64,000 nt of DNA from Tamaricihabitans halophyticus (GCF_004340875.1 NZ_SLXQ01000006.1:124001-188000); one strand, 5' to 3'. Shown: positions 35,279 to 48,296, counted from the first letter of the stretch. The notes: generated from the sequence alone by a model not told the origin. Program-made: numbers and translations.

Positions 35279-35797
35279 TCAGAGGGGGTCGAGCAGACCC
35301 TCGGGCGGAGTGAGCACCACACGACCGGCCTGGATATCGATCTCCGGCACGATCTCCTGCACGAACGGGATCAGCGCCTGGCTGCCATCCGGGCGATCCA
35401 CCGCCAACAGCTCGCTACCCGGCACATGCACCACCTCGGCCACCGTGCCAACCGAACTGCCGTCCGCGAGCACGACATGCAACCCCTCGAGCTCATGGTC
35501 GTAGAACTCATCGGGGTCGTCGGTAGGCGGCAAGGCGTCGGTATCCGCCACCAGCAGGCAACCGCGCAGGGCTTCGGCGGCTTCCCTGGTCACTACCTGC
35601 TCGAACCGAACAAGCAGCCGTCCCGAATGCGGGCGAACGGACTCGACCACGAGTTCTCGACGTTCGCCACCGCGCATCCGGGCGTTCACCACCGCGCCGT
35701 CGGCGAACCGCTCTTCCGGAGAATCCGTGCGCACCTCGACGGTCAGCTCACCCGTCACTCCGTGCGCCTTGGCGATCCGCCCGACTACAACGTCCAT
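35279..35797 (-). CDS. rimM: ribosome maturation factor RimM
   Basis: RimM assists late maturation of the 30S head. The 172-residue protein has the N-terminal barrel ([20 protein letters not shown]) and the C-terminal PRC barrel ([33 protein letters not shown]). The TGA stop lies in the outermost bases of a dyad repeat. It follows khpA and rpsP as usual, but trmD, its normal downstream partner, is 10.8 kb away. Confidence 0.96.
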   Translation of the reverse strand: MDVVVGRIAKAHGVTGELTVEVRTDSPEERFADGAVVNARMRGGERRELVVESVRPHSGRLLVRFEQVVTREAAEALRGCLLVADTDALPPTDDPDEFYDHELEGLHVVLADGSSVGTVAEVVHVPGSELLAVDRPDGSQALIPFVQEIVPEIDIQAGRVVLTPPEGLLDPL

Positions 35798-35817
35798 CGA
35801 CGACGACAGCGCGGCGG

Positions 35818-36057
35818 TCAGTGATCGGTGTCGACGACGTCCACCCGGACGCCGCGACCACCGATGCCGGTCATCACGGTACGCAGCGCGGTGGCCGTGC
35901 GGCCGCTGCGCCCGATGACCTTGCCCAGATCGTCTGGGTTGACGTGCACTTCGAGCGTCCGGCCACGGCGGGTGGTCAACAGCTCAACCCGAACGTCGTC
36001 CGGGTTGTCCACGATGCCGCGCACCAGGTGCTCGAGCGAGTCGGCGAGGAAGCTCAC
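35818..36057 (-). CDS. khpA: KH-domain RNA-binding protein
   Basis: The 79-residue protein is a single type II KH domain with the GxxG loop in [18 protein letters not shown]. KhpA-type proteins bind RNA and sit between rpsP and rimM in many Gram-positive bacteria. GTG 36057 overlaps the rpsP stop, so translation is coupled. N-terminal [20 protein letters not shown] is typical. Confidence 0.93.
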   Translation of the reverse strand: MSFLADSLEHLVRGIVDNPDDVRVELLTTRRGRTLEVHVNPDDLGKVIGRSGRTATALRTVMTGIGGRGVRVDVVDTDH

Positions 36058-36548
36058 GCCTCAGCCTTTTCGGCCGACTGGTCGCCTTCCGCAGGCTTCT
36101 CGTCGTCAGCCTTCTTGGCCTCGGCCTTCTTGTCTTCGGCCTTCTCGCCGGCGTCCTTCTTCGGCGCCTTCTTCTTCGGCGTGGTGGCGTCGGCAACCGG
36201 CTCCTCGCCAGCGGCGGCGACGGCGGCCTCGAACAGCGCCTTCTTGTCCGGCTTCGGCTCGGCGACCTTCAGCGTGCCCTCGGCACCCGGCAGGCCCTTG
36301 AACTTCTGCCAGTCACCGGTGATCTTCAGGATGTTCTCGACCGGCTCGGTCGGCTGCGCGCCGACACCCAGCCAGTACTGCGCCCGCTCGGAGTCGACCT
36401 CGATGAGGCTCGGCTCCTCCTTCGGGTGGTACTTGCCGATCGTCTCGATCGCCCTGCCATCCCGACGGGTGCGGGCGTCGGCCACGATGATCCGGTAGTA
36501 CGGCGCACGAATCTTGCCAAGGCGCTGCAGCTTGATCTTGACAGCCAC
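36054..36548 (-). CDS. rpsP: 30S ribosomal protein S16
   Basis: The N-terminal 80 residues are canonical S16 ([51 protein letters not shown]). The C-terminus continues for about 70 residues of Lys/Ala/Asp/Glu-rich low-complexity sequence, making 164 residues in all. Such tails are common in actinobacterial S16. GTG 36548 is the start. It leads the rpsP-khpA-rimM operon. Confidence 0.96.
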   Translation of the reverse strand: MAVKIKLQRLGKIRAPYYRIIVADARTRRDGRAIETIGKYHPKEEPSLIEVDSERAQYWLGVGAQPTEPVENILKITGDWQKFKGLPGAEGTLKVAEPKPDKKALFEAAVAAAGEEPVADATTPKKKAPKKDAGEKAEDKKAEAKKADDEKPAEGDQSAEKAEA

Positions 36549-36730
36549 GGGTTGTGGTGCTCCTCAAATCTCTCGTCGCTAGAGGCGGACACGCCGCAAC
36601 CGAGTGGGGGCGGCCATGCGTATCCAGAAGTTCGGTTGGCCTCCGCGGCACGGTGAGAGGGTCCGTCCGCAGCGGGCAGCTAGCTATTCTGCCAGATCCT
36701 CGCGGAACGGGGACCGCCTACCCCGACCAC

Positions 36731-37609
36731 TCAGATGGGCATCACGCCGAGCGCGGTGAGCAAGATCGCCAGCGCGGGCAGAAAGTTGTTCATCTGATGC
36801 GCCACGATACTGCCGAGCAGCCGCCCGGTGTAGAGCCGTACCAGCCCGATCGGTACCGCCATCACCAGCAGCAACGTCGTGCGCAGCGGTTCGAAATGGC
36901 TCACCGCGAACACCGCCGTGGTGAGCAGAAAGGTGATCAACCGCCCCATCCCGATGCGCTCGAGCGCGCCCCAGAGCATGCCGCGGTAGATGATCTCCTC
37001 GCAGATCGGGCCGACCAGCCAGAGGTAGACGAACATCACAATGGCCGCGCTGACGCCCATGGCCCGGTCGTCCACCAGCGCGCTGATCGCCGAGCGGCCA
37101 TCCTGCGGACCGACCACCTCGGTCCAGACGAACGCGCCGATGATGGTGACCACGAGGCCGAGCAGGCCGAATTTCAGGCCAATGCGCACATCATCCCAGC
37201 GCCAGGACAGCCGCAGATCGATCAGCGGCCCGTTCCCGCGCAGCCGGGTGATCAGCAAGGCGGTACCCGCCGCGATCATCGGCGGCAGGATGGTGCCCAC
37301 CAGCACCACGTACATCGGTAGCGGCGTGCCGGGCGCCACCCGGTCGCTGAGCAATACGCTGATGAACGCGGCCGAGGCGAGCAACACCACCTCGACCAGG
37401 ATGAACGCCCCGAGGCCCCAGCGATGACTGGGCGGAGTACTTACCGCGGGATCGGTACCGGCTGAGCCGTCGCCTGGGCCCCTGGAACCATCTGGGCCAC
37501 TGGAACCATCTGGGCCACTGGAACCATCTGGGCCGCTGGAACCATCTGGGCCGCTGGGACCATCTGGGCCGCTGGGGCTTGCCTCGCCCCGCGCGGGCTC
37601 ATCGCTCAC
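36731..37609 (-). CDS. CPBP-family intramembrane metalloprotease, copy 1
   Basis: The 292-residue protein starts at GTG 37609 with GGGAGG six bases upstream. After a low-complexity N-terminus with repeated GPDGSS it has about six to eight membrane helices. The Abi/CAAX-protease motifs are intact: EExxxR in ICEEIIYRGML, FxxxH in VFAVSHFEP and HxxxN in SIVAHQMNN. These proteases process prenylated or other membrane substrates; this one's target is unknown. A second family member lies immediately upstream. Confidence 0.88.
   Translation of the reverse strand: MSDEPARGEASPSGPDGPSGPDGSSGPDGSSGPDGSSGPDGSRGPGDGSAGTDPAVSTPPSHRWGLGAFILVEVVLLASAAFISVLLSDRVAPGTPLPMYVVLVGTILPPMIAAGTALLITRLRGNGPLIDLRLSWRWDDVRIGLKFGLLGLVVTIIGAFVWTEVVGPQDGRSAISALVDDRAMGVSAAIVMFVYLWLVGPICEEIIYRGMLWGALERIGMGRLITFLLTTAVFAVSHFEPLRTTLLLVMAVPIGLVRLYTGRLLGSIVAHQMNNFLPALAILLTALGVMPI
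37482..37571. repeat. 18-bp minisatellite in CPBP protease gene
   Basis: Five 18-bp units (CTGGAACCATCTGGGCCA and variants) begin at 37482, 37500, 37518, 37536 and 37554. They encode repeated GPDGSS hexapeptides in the cytoplasmic N-terminal tail, so copy number can change without loss of frame. Confidence 0.9.
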
Positions 37610-37668
37610 CGGGGTCCTCCCACCTGGCTCGTCCGGGCACGAATGACCCACGCTAGTCGCTTCCTTGG

Positions 37669-38448
37669 CTATCCGGCCGCTACTTGGAGAAGTGCCAGCG
37701 CGGGCACCAGGTTGTTGGCGGCGTGCGCGACGATACTCGCACTTGTCCGGCCGGTGATCATGCGCGCCGCGCCGATCGCCAGGCCCTGGACGATCAGCGC
37801 CGGGGTACGGGCCGGCTCTTCGTGCAGGAAAGCGAACACCAGCGCGGTCAGCCCGAGGATCGCGTACCTGGGTACCCGGTAGTGCTCGAGCGCGTTCCAC
37901 AACCCGCCGCGCAGCAATAGCTCCTCGGTCAGTGGCGCCCCGATCACGGTGAACAACGCGATCGCCACGAGCCAGGCCGCCTCGTCCCCAGCGAGCCGGC
38001 TGAGTTCGGCCAACGGGTCGCGGACCTCGTCCTGGCCCCGCGCCGCGAGCAAGATCAGATTGACCAGGTACGCGGCGAGCAACGCGAACCCACCGCAGGC
38101 CAATCCGACCACCAGTTCACGTTTGCCTGGCAGGATCCCGAAGTCCACCCGCAGACCCGCGCCCCAGCGCCAGGAGCCAAGCATCGGGACGATACCGAGC
38201 AGCAGGTTCGGCAGGAAGGCAAGCAGTACCACGGGGCCAAGATCCGGCGTGCTCGTCGCGGAGACCAACCCGCTGTCCCCGGAAAGCAGCGCACCGAGCA
38301 CGAGCGCCACCAGGTAGAACCCGCCGACCGCGGCAAAAAAGGTCAGAAAACCCCAGTGCATCCCGGCCACCACGAAGGGGCCCCAGCCGGGGTCGCGGCG
38401 GGCCGGATCCGGTTCGCCGGATTCGCCTTCGCCGCGGTCAGCCGACAA
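37669..38448 (-). CDS. CPBP-family intramembrane metalloprotease, copy 2
   Basis: The 259-residue protein has the motifs EExxxR in LTEELLLRGGLW, FxxxH in FAFLHEEPAR and HxxxN in SIVAHAANNLVPAL, spread over about seven hydrophobic helices. TTG 38448 is the most plausible start, with GGGGAG four bases upstream; it overlaps the amidohydrolase end by 11 bp. It is distinct in sequence from copy 1, so the pair is old or of different origin. Its substrate is unknown. Confidence 0.86.
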   Translation of the reverse strand: MSADRGEGESGEPDPARRDPGWGPFVVAGMHWGFLTFFAAVGGFYLVALVLGALLSGDSGLVSATSTPDLGPVVLLAFLPNLLLGIVPMLGSWRWGAGLRVDFGILPGKRELVVGLACGGFALLAAYLVNLILLAARGQDEVRDPLAELSRLAGDEAAWLVAIALFTVIGAPLTEELLLRGGLWNALEHYRVPRYAILGLTALVFAFLHEEPARTPALIVQGLAIGAARMITGRTSASIVAHAANNLVPALALLQVAAG

Positions 38449-39511
38449 CGGCTCCCCGCAACACGATCCGCTTCGGCGCGCGGAGCACCCCCAGATCTGC
38501 CCTCGGATCGGTCTCGTACGCGAGCACATCCGCGGCCGCGCCCTCGCGCAGCCCGGTGAACCCGAGCCAGTCCCTGGCCAGCCAGGACGCCGCGCCGAGC
38601 GCGTCAACCGCGGGCATGCCGACCGCGTGCAGGGCCTCGACCTCATCGGCCAGCCGGCCGTGCGCGATGCCGCCACCGGCATCGGTGCCCGCGTAGACCG
38701 GGATACCCGCCTCGATCGCGGCGCCGACGGTTTCCCGCACGCCCGCATAGAGCTCGCGCATATGCTTCGCGTAATCCGGGTACTTGCTCGCGGCGTCCGC
38801 GAACCCGGGGAAGTTTTCGATGTTGATCAGTGTGGGCACCAGCGCGGTGCCCCTGCGCGCCATTTCCTGGATGGTGTCCGCCCGCAGCCCGGTGCCGTGC
38901 TCGATGCAGTCGATACCCGCGCCGATCAGCCCCGGCAACGCGTCCTCACCGAAGACGTGCGCGGTCACCCGCGCGCCGTGCCGGTGCGCCACCTCGATCG
39001 CCTCGGCGAGCACGTCATCCGACCAGAGCGGCGCGAGGTCACCGACGCCTCGGTCGATCCAGTCGCCGACCAGTTTCACCCAGCCGTCGCCGGCTTCGGC
39101 CTGTTCGCGGACCGCATCGGGCAGCAGCGCGGGATCGTCCAGCTCCTTGCCGATCGCCGGCAGGTAGCGCTTGGGGCGAGCAAGATGCCGGCCGGCCCGC
39201 ACGATTCGAGGCAGGTCGGCGCGCTCCTGCAGCGGCCGGTTGTCGATCGGCACCCCGCAGTCGCGGATCAGCAGGGTACCCGCGTCCCGGTCGGTCTCCG
39301 CGTCCGTGATCGCCTCGTCGAGCGGGAGCGGGCCGTGCGCCCCCAGCCCGATATGGCAATGCGCGTCGACCAACCCTGGCAACAGGTAGCCGCCGTCGAC
39401 GATGGTGCGCGCACCAGGCACCGGCTCGGTACGGATCCGCCCGTTGACGATCCACAGTTCGCGCGGTTCGTCCTCGGGCAGTACGACGCCGCGCAGGTGC
39501 AGGGCGGTCAT
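38438..39511 (-). CDS. metal-dependent amidohydrolase
   Basis: The 357-residue protein has the amidohydrolase metal ligands: HCH in LVDAHCHIGLG, Lys in GWVKLVGDW, His in TAHVFGED, His in CIEHGTGL and Asp in YAGTDAGGG. Mycobacterial Rv2915c, next to ffh, is a similar protein at the same position. The substrate is unknown; imidazolonepropionase-like or prolidase-like reactions are possible. It overlaps ffh by four bases, so they are co-translated. Confidence 0.9.
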   Translation of the reverse strand: MTALHLRGVVLPEDEPRELWIVNGRIRTEPVPGARTIVDGGYLLPGLVDAHCHIGLGAHGPLPLDEAITDAETDRDAGTLLIRDCGVPIDNRPLQERADLPRIVRAGRHLARPKRYLPAIGKELDDPALLPDAVREQAEAGDGWVKLVGDWIDRGVGDLAPLWSDDVLAEAIEVAHRHGARVTAHVFGEDALPGLIGAGIDCIEHGTGLRADTIQEMARRGTALVPTLINIENFPGFADAASKYPDYAKHMRELYAGVRETVGAAIEAGIPVYAGTDAGGGIAHGRLADEVEALHAVGMPAVDALGAASWLARDWLGFTGLREGAAADVLAYETDPRADLGVLRAPKRIVLRGAVVG

Positions 39512-41064
39512 TTGTTCTTCGGCAGGTTCAGCTTCGAGGGGTCGAAGCCGGGCGGCAACTCGTTGAGCCCGCCGCCACCGAGACCACCCATACCGCCCAT
39601 GCCTGGCGGCAGCTGGCCCGGCATTCCGCCAGGCATGCCTCCTGGCATGCCGCCGCGTACCTTCGGCGGGGTCGGGCCCCGGTTCTTGCCCTTCTTGCCC
39701 TTCTTGCCCTTACGGTTCTTCTTACCGCCACCGCCGCCGAAGCCGAACTGGCCGGCCATCTGCTGCATCATCTTGCGGGCTTCGTAGAACCGGTTGACCA
39801 GGTCGTTGATCTCCCTGATCTGCACACCGGAACCGCGCGCGATGCGCTTGCGCCGGGAGGCATCGATGATCTTCGGATTCGCCCGCTCGGCCGGTGTCAT
39901 ACCGCGAATGATCGCCTGCAGCCGGTCAAGGTGCTTGTCGTCGACGTTGGCGAGCTGGTCCTTCATCTGGCCGGCGCCGGGCAGCATGCCGAGCAGATTG
40001 CCGATCGGACCCATCTTGCGCACCGCGAGCATCTGCTCGAGGAAGTCCTCGAGGGTGAGCTCGCCGGTGCCGATCTTCGCCGCCGCGGCCTCGGCCTGCT
40101 CCTGGTCGAAGGCCTGTTCGGCCTGCTCGATCAAGCTGAGCATATCGCCCATACCGAGGATGCGACTGGCCATCCGGTCCGGGTGGAAGGCGTCGAAGTC
40201 CTCGAGTTTCTCGCCGTTCGAGGCGAACAGGATCGGCTGGCCGGTCACCTGCCGCACGGAGAGCGCCGCACCACCGCGGGCGTCACCGTCAAGCTTGGTG
40301 AGCACCACGCCGGTGAACCCCACGCCGTCCCGGAAGGCCTCCGCGGTGTTCACCGCGTCCTGACCGATCATCGCGTCCACGACGAACAGCACCTCGTCGG
40401 GCTGTACGGCGTCCCGGATGTTCGCGGCCTGGCGCATCAACTCCTCGTCGACACCCAGCCGGCCGGCGGTGTCCACGATGACGATGTCGTGCTGCGCGTG
40501 ATTGGCTTCCTCGATCGCCTGCTTGGCGACGGCGACCGGGTCGCCCGTGACGGTCTCGTCGTCCGAGGTCACGCCGGGGTGCGGGGCGAAAACCGGGACC
40601 TCGGCGCGTTCGCCGACCACCTGTAGCTGGGTCACCGCGTTCGGCCGCTGCAAGTCGCAGGCCACCAGCAGCGGGGTGTGCTGCTGCCCGCGCAGGAACC
40701 TGGCCAGCTTGCCGGCGAGCGTCGTCTTACCAGCACCCTGCAGACCGGCGAGCATGATCACCGTTGGTGGGTTCTTCGCCAGGTTCAGCCGGCGGGTCTC
40801 GCCACCGAGGATGCCGACCAGCTCCTCGTTGACGATCTTGATCACCTGCTGCGCCGGGTTCAGCGCCTGGTGTACCTCGGCGCCCTTGGCGCGCTGCTTG
40901 ATTTGCGCGATGAACTCTTTGACCACCGGTAGCGCCACATCGGCTTCCAGCAGCGCGATGCGGATCTCGCGCGCGGTCGCGTCGATATCGGCGTCGGACA
41001 GTCGCCCCTTGCCCCGCAGGTTCTGCAGGGTGGCGGTAAGTCGATCGGAAAGCGTGTCGAACAC
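39508..41064 (-). CDS. ffh: signal recognition particle protein Ffh
   Basis: Ffh binds signal sequences of nascent chains and docks with FtsY through its GTPase domain. The 518-residue protein has the NG domain (GLQGAGKTTLAGKLARFL, DLQRPNAVTQL, VIVDTAGRLGVDEELM, LTKLDGDARGGAALS) and the M domain (GMGDMLSLIEQAEQAF, PKIIDASRRKRIARGSG). It ends in a basic, then Gly/Met/Pro-rich tail. GTG 41064 is the start. It is followed by the amidohydrolase gene, overlapping by four bases. Confidence 0.97.
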   Translation of the reverse strand: MFDTLSDRLTATLQNLRGKGRLSDADIDATAREIRIALLEADVALPVVKEFIAQIKQRAKGAEVHQALNPAQQVIKIVNEELVGILGGETRRLNLAKNPPTVIMLAGLQGAGKTTLAGKLARFLRGQQHTPLLVACDLQRPNAVTQLQVVGERAEVPVFAPHPGVTSDDETVTGDPVAVAKQAIEEANHAQHDIVIVDTAGRLGVDEELMRQAANIRDAVQPDEVLFVVDAMIGQDAVNTAEAFRDGVGFTGVVLTKLDGDARGGAALSVRQVTGQPILFASNGEKLEDFDAFHPDRMASRILGMGDMLSLIEQAEQAFDQEQAEAAAAKIGTGELTLEDFLEQMLAVRKMGPIGNLLGMLPGAGQMKDQLANVDDKHLDRLQAIIRGMTPAERANPKIIDASRRKRIARGSGVQIREINDLVNRFYEARKMMQQMAGQFGFGGGGGKKNRKGKKGKKGKNRGPTPPKVRGGMPGGMPGGMPGQLPPGMGGMGGLGGGGLNELPPGFDPSKLNLPKNK

Positions 41065-41588
41065 GAGTGCGGCACTCCAGCCAGTCTGCTAACTAATCCG
41101 GGCATACTCGCTCTAGCACACGAGTTATCCCGTACGCGAGGGTAGCCGTCCTGGCAGGCCCGCGTCGCACCAGCACCCGCAACCCGAGAGCCGGTAGCAC
41201 AACGACGCGCACCCGAAGAGACTTGTGACTTTCCGTGACCGCGTTCTTTAAGGTTAGCGCGGTTATGAAATGCGTCGGTGGCGACGGCCTCCCCTGCCGT
41301 CGCCACCGGCGACCCCCAGTTCGCGCTCGATGCCACCACGCCACATGGCACCGCCCCCGGCGATGAGCCTTGTCTGAAGTTCGTTGGTGGTTGCGGTGGC
41401 CCGCCCCCTCTACGGGCCACCACAACCGCCGTGCACCACGAGACTTCGGCGAGACCTGCCCCCATCGATCACCCGGCCGGTGATCCCTTTGCTGCCTTGC
41501 CTTCGCCCCGCGGCGATGAATCAACTATGTCCGACCGGAAGGGGGCCGCAGTAGCGTGAAGACACTCGAATTGCCTGAGTAGTTCTAC
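41065..41588. other. 524-bp intergenic region upstream of ffh
   Basis: This region separates the ffh start from the glnD stop, both on the minus strand. It contains one dyad repeat at 41236-41265. A 93-codon plus-strand frame at 41278-41559 has no family resemblance and no good start context, so I leave it uncalled. The ffh promoter is expected here but I cannot place it. Confidence 0.4.
41236..41265. repeat. TTTAAGG dyad element, type 2
   Basis: TGACCGCG...CGCGGTTA arms surround TTTAAGG. The outer G-T pair is a wobble. It lies about 320 bp past the glnD stop and 170 bp before ffh, the one copy not next to a gene end. Confidence 0.9.
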
Positions 41589-45618
<4,030 letters not shown>

Positions 45619-45669
45619 ACTTGCCTCCTCGGCCGTTACGTCCGCTTTGCGACAGCGTTGTGGAAGGCT

Positions 45670-45707
45670 GTTTCCCCGAGACTCATTCGAGGTTTCAGTA
45701 CTGTGAA
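45670..45707 (-). promoter_or_regulatory. GlnR-type nitrogen-control box upstream of amtB
   Basis: On the minus strand the four half-sites read TTCAC-N6-GAAAC-N6-TGAGT-N6-GAAAC with exact six-base spacing, matching the actinobacterial GlnR consensus gTnAc-n6-GaAAc repeated twice. It lies 52-89 bp upstream of the amtB start. GlnR activation of amtB-glnK-glnD under nitrogen limitation is well established in Streptomyces. Confidence 0.85.
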
Positions 45708-45748
45708 CGGATTGGCTGGTTACGTTAAGAGGGAGTTTCGGCGTTGGG

Positions 45749-46495
45749 ATGGGATCAGCGGTGACCGTGGGCGAAATGTATGCATCGCTTGCCCGGCGGA
45801 TGCCGTATCACGCGGGCGCGCTGAGCGAGCCCGATGCCGTCGAGGTCCCGGCGACCATGCTCGCCGATCCCGCCGCGCTGCCGGCGCAGCTCGATGCCTG
45901 CGCGCGGCTGTACGGCTCGGCGAAACCGCAGGTACTCGGCACCGTGTGGTGGTATTCGGCCAGCTCGGTGCTGGTCGCGCCGGCGGTCGAAGGGCTGGCG
46001 GCGACCGGAGTCGCGTTCGATCCAGCACTTGCGGCGATCCGCTTGGTGCAGCGCGCGGACGGCCGGCTGATCGGCGCCCGATCCTCGGCGGTGCTCGCGG
46101 AAGATCCGGACGGCGAGCGACTCGGTGAACGGTTGGGCGGGGCCCTTGCCAGTGCGATCGAGGCGATCGCCGCCGGCAGTGGGGCGGCGCCGGCCGCGCT
46201 ATGGGCGATCGCCACCGACTCGATCGCGAACCGGTTGCTGTGGGCCGGCAACGCGCTTGGTGACGTCCCTAGGGTGACCGCGCTGGCCAGCTGGGTTACC
46301 GAAGCTATCGAGCGATACTCGGGGCACCGGTTGCCCGAGCCGCGCTATGTGGAGGTTGCCGGGCAAACCTTCATCCGCCGGGCATCCTGCTGTTTGATCT
46401 ATCAGGCCACCGCGGGCGACAAATGTGTCAGCTGTCCTCGACAGCGCCCACAGGACAGGCAACACCGACTAGTTGCCGCCGCGCGGCGGTTCTGA
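45749..46495 (+). CDS. FhuF-like 2Fe-2S ferric reductase family protein
   Basis: The 248-residue protein has the C-terminal CC-x10-C-x2-C cluster (RRASCCLIYQATAGDKCVSC) typical of FhuF/siderophore-reductase iron-sulfur proteins. The N-terminal part is Ala-rich with TVWWYSASSVLVAPAVEGLA. FhuF-type proteins reduce ferric siderophores to release iron. No siderophore gene is nearby. ATG 45749 and a GTG at 45761 are both possible starts. It is divergent from amtB and convergent with the M15 peptidase gene. Confidence 0.82.
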   Translation: MGSAVTVGEMYASLARRMPYHAGALSEPDAVEVPATMLADPAALPAQLDACARLYGSAKPQVLGTVWWYSASSVLVAPAVEGLAATGVAFDPALAAIRLVQRADGRLIGARSSAVLAEDPDGERLGERLGGALASAIEAIAAGSGAAPAALWAIATDSIANRLLWAGNALGDVPRVTALASWVTEAIERYSGHRLPEPRYVEVAGQTFIRRASCCLIYQATAGDKCVSCPRQRPQDRQHRLVAAARRF

Positions 46496-46509
46496 TCGGG
46501 CGTACTCCG

Positions 46510-47238
46510 TTAGGCGTTGTCCCAGTACCACTCACCAGCGCCGTAGTCGGGGTACTCGACCCTGCTGTCCACATGGACGAAACCCGAGTAGGTGATGATG
46601 CCGGAGAATCCGGTGGTCTTCGCGTAGTCGGTCACCTTACCGGGGCTGGCGCCCGAGACGACGATGTCTGCCGCTATTCCGTAGGTGTGCTGACTGTTCG
46701 ACGCTCCGCCTACCGAGTCGTTATGCGACTTGCTGCGGAAACCGGAGTTCACCGTGATCGGTTGGTCACCGGCCTTCTTGCGGATCGCTTCCAGCTTGTA
46801 CATCAGCCGGCGGACGTTTTCCTTTACCTCGGATTCGCCGACGTTTCCACCGGAGAAACCAGCGCCGTCCTTTGAATGAAATTCCGAGAAGTTGAAGTTC
46901 TTGGTTCCGTCCGAATCTTCCAGCGCGTCCAGCTCGCTCTGGGTTTCCGCGTCGACCTCGCCGGTCGTTTGCAGGCCGTAGGCATCCTGGAACCGGGTTA
47001 CGGCCGCTTCGGTCGCCGCGTCGAACTCGCCGTTGACCTCGACGTACTCCTCGGCCGCCGAGTCGGCCGCCCAGCCGGCGACCCGGATCTGCACCTCGGT
47101 CACGTCCTGCCCGGTATCACCTCGCTCGAGGAGCGCCGGGTCCTCCGCGCTCTTTGCGAACGCCGCCCCAGAGGTCAGCCCGAAGGCCAGGGTCGCCGAT
47201 ATCAGTATTCCGATTGTTCTACCGCCAGCCGAGCGCAT
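46510..47238 (-). CDS. secreted M15 D-Ala-D-Ala carboxypeptidase with peptidoglycan-binding domain
   Basis: The 242-residue protein has a signal peptide (TIGILISATLAFGLTSGAAFA), a PG_binding_1 domain (GDTGQDVTEVQIRVAG, FDAATEAAVTRFQDAYG) and an M15-type zinc peptidase domain. The zinc site is His in SQHTYGIAADIVV, the Asp six residues later, and His in SGFVHVDSR. The architecture matches Streptomyces albus G D-Ala-D-Ala carboxypeptidase, which trims peptidoglycan outside the cell. Confidence 0.92.
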   Translation of the reverse strand: MRSAGGRTIGILISATLAFGLTSGAAFAKSAEDPALLERGDTGQDVTEVQIRVAGWAADSAAEEYVEVNGEFDAATEAAVTRFQDAYGLQTTGEVDAETQSELDALEDSDGTKNFNFSEFHSKDGAGFSGGNVGESEVKENVRRLMYKLEAIRKKAGDQPITVNSGFRSKSHNDSVGGASNSQHTYGIAADIVVSGASPGKVTDYAKTTGFSGIITYSGFVHVDSRVEYPDYGAGEWYWDNA

Positions 47239-47356
47239 ACTGGATTCCTTCCTGCGTATGTTCGAGCGTGGCGACAGCTTGCCAAAAACTTCCCGAAAGG
47301 AACAGACGGCACGTTACCGATTTACTTTTCGGTTAGCGCGCGCAATGATCACCAGC

Positions 47357-47386
47357 AACCCGCAAGATCCTTAAAGAATGCGGTTA
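47357..47386. repeat. dyad element, type 1, reverse orientation
   Basis: CCGCAAGATCC-TTAAAGA-ATGCGGTTA carries one extra C in the left arm. Its last three bases form the TAA stop of the downstream minus-strand dehydrogenase. Confidence 0.85.
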
Positions 47387-48277
47387 CGGAGTGTCAGCTG
47401 ACGGCGGCGCGGAAAGCTGCTCGACGAGCTTGATCAGCGCGCTGTGATCGAGCTCGCCGTGGCCCTGCGCCACCAGCGCGCCCATCAACTGCGCGACCAC
47501 CGCGCCAAGTGGGGTTGCCGTACCGGCGTCCCGCGCGGCCGAGGTGAGGATCCCGAGATCCTTGTGGTGCAGCTCCGCGCGAAAGCCCGGCGTGAACGTC
47601 CTGCCGGTCATGCCGGCGCCCTTGACCTCGAGCACCTTGCTGCCGGCCAGCCCGCCGCCGAGCACCCGCACGGCGGAATCGGTGTCCACCCCGTGCGCCT
47701 CAAGGAACACCACAGCCTCCGCGACCAGCTGGATGTTCCCGGCCACGATCAGCTGGTTGGCCGCCTTGACGGTCTGACCCGAGCCAGCGGGGCCGACGTG
47801 CACGACGGTTGTGCCCATCGCGTCGAGCACCGGCCGGGCGGCGGCGAAATCCGCATCCGCGCCACCGACCATGATGGACAACTTGCCGTCGATCGCGCCC
47901 TGCTCCCCACCGGAAACGGGCGCGTCCAACGCGCGAACTCCGCGAGCCGCGCTGGATTCGGCGACTTCGCGGGCCACGTCGGGTCGGATCGTGCTGCAGT
48001 CGACGAGCAGCGCGCCCGCCGCGGTGTGCGCGAGCACCCCATCGTCGGCAAACATGACGTCCCGGACGTCCGGCGAGTCCGGCAGCATGGTGACCACTAC
48101 ATCGGCGCCGGCAACCGCCTCGGCGATCGAGTCGGCACCCCGCCCGCCGGCCGCGACGAAAGCGTCCACCTTCGCGCGGCTGCGGTTGTAGCCCACCACG
48201 TCGAACCCGGCGCGCAGCAGATTGACCGCCATTGGGGCGCCCATAATGCCGAGCCCGAGAAACGCGACCGTCCGCAT
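47384..48277 (-). CDS. NAD(P)-dependent beta-hydroxyacid dehydrogenase (GlxR/HIBADH type)
   Basis: The 297-residue protein has the family fingerprints: FLGLGIMGAPMAVNLLRAG at the start, DAPVSGGEQGAIDGKLSIMV, GPAGSGQTVKAANQLIVAGN with catalytic Lys, and HKDLGILTSAARDAG. It fits tartronate-semialdehyde reductase or 3-hydroxyisobutyrate dehydrogenase; the substrate is not decidable. TAA is provided by a dyad repeat, so no downstream gene is joined to it. Confidence 0.88.
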   Translation of the reverse strand: MRTVAFLGLGIMGAPMAVNLLRAGFDVVGYNRSRAKVDAFVAAGGRGADSIAEAVAGADVVVTMLPDSPDVRDVMFADDGVLAHTAAGALLVDCSTIRPDVAREVAESSAARGVRALDAPVSGGEQGAIDGKLSIMVGGADADFAAARPVLDAMGTTVVHVGPAGSGQTVKAANQLIVAGNIQLVAEAVVFLEAHGVDTDSAVRVLGGGLAGSKVLEVKGAGMTGRTFTPGFRAELHHKDLGILTSAARDAGTATPLGAVVAQLMGALVAQGHGELDHSALIKLVEQLSAPPSADTP

Positions 48278-48296
48278 CCGTTCGTCCTCCTCATCA

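Larger units (their letters stand above)
34913..35281. repeat. cluster of seven TTTAAGG dyad elements next to rimM
   Basis: Units lie at 34913-34939, 34949-34977, 35012-35039, 35109-35138, 35172-35199, 35216-35242 and 35252-35281. Type 1 units (first, third, fifth, sixth) have AACCGCAA...TTGCGGT(T) arms. Type 2 units (second, fourth, seventh) have T(A/G)ACCGC...GCGGT(C/T)A arms. The core is TTTAAGG or CTTAAGC. Outer pairs change together (TAACC with GGTTA, TGACC with GGTCA). The region has no open frame of its own. The last unit contributes the TGA stop of rimM. Confidence 0.95.

Noticed and set aside
34913-35281. CRISPR array
   Set aside because: Units alternate between two types, spacers are partly conserved and of unequal length (9-69 bp), and there are no cas genes nearby.
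41278-41559. 93-codon plus-strand gene between ffh and glnD
   Set aside because: No ribosome-binding site or recognisable fold, and composition typical of random high-GC frames.
47280-47433. Plus-strand gene reading through the repeat (ending ...SLKNAVTECQL)
   Set aside because: The shared peptide SLKNAVT appears wherever the repeat is translated in that frame, so it reflects the repeat, not protein homology.
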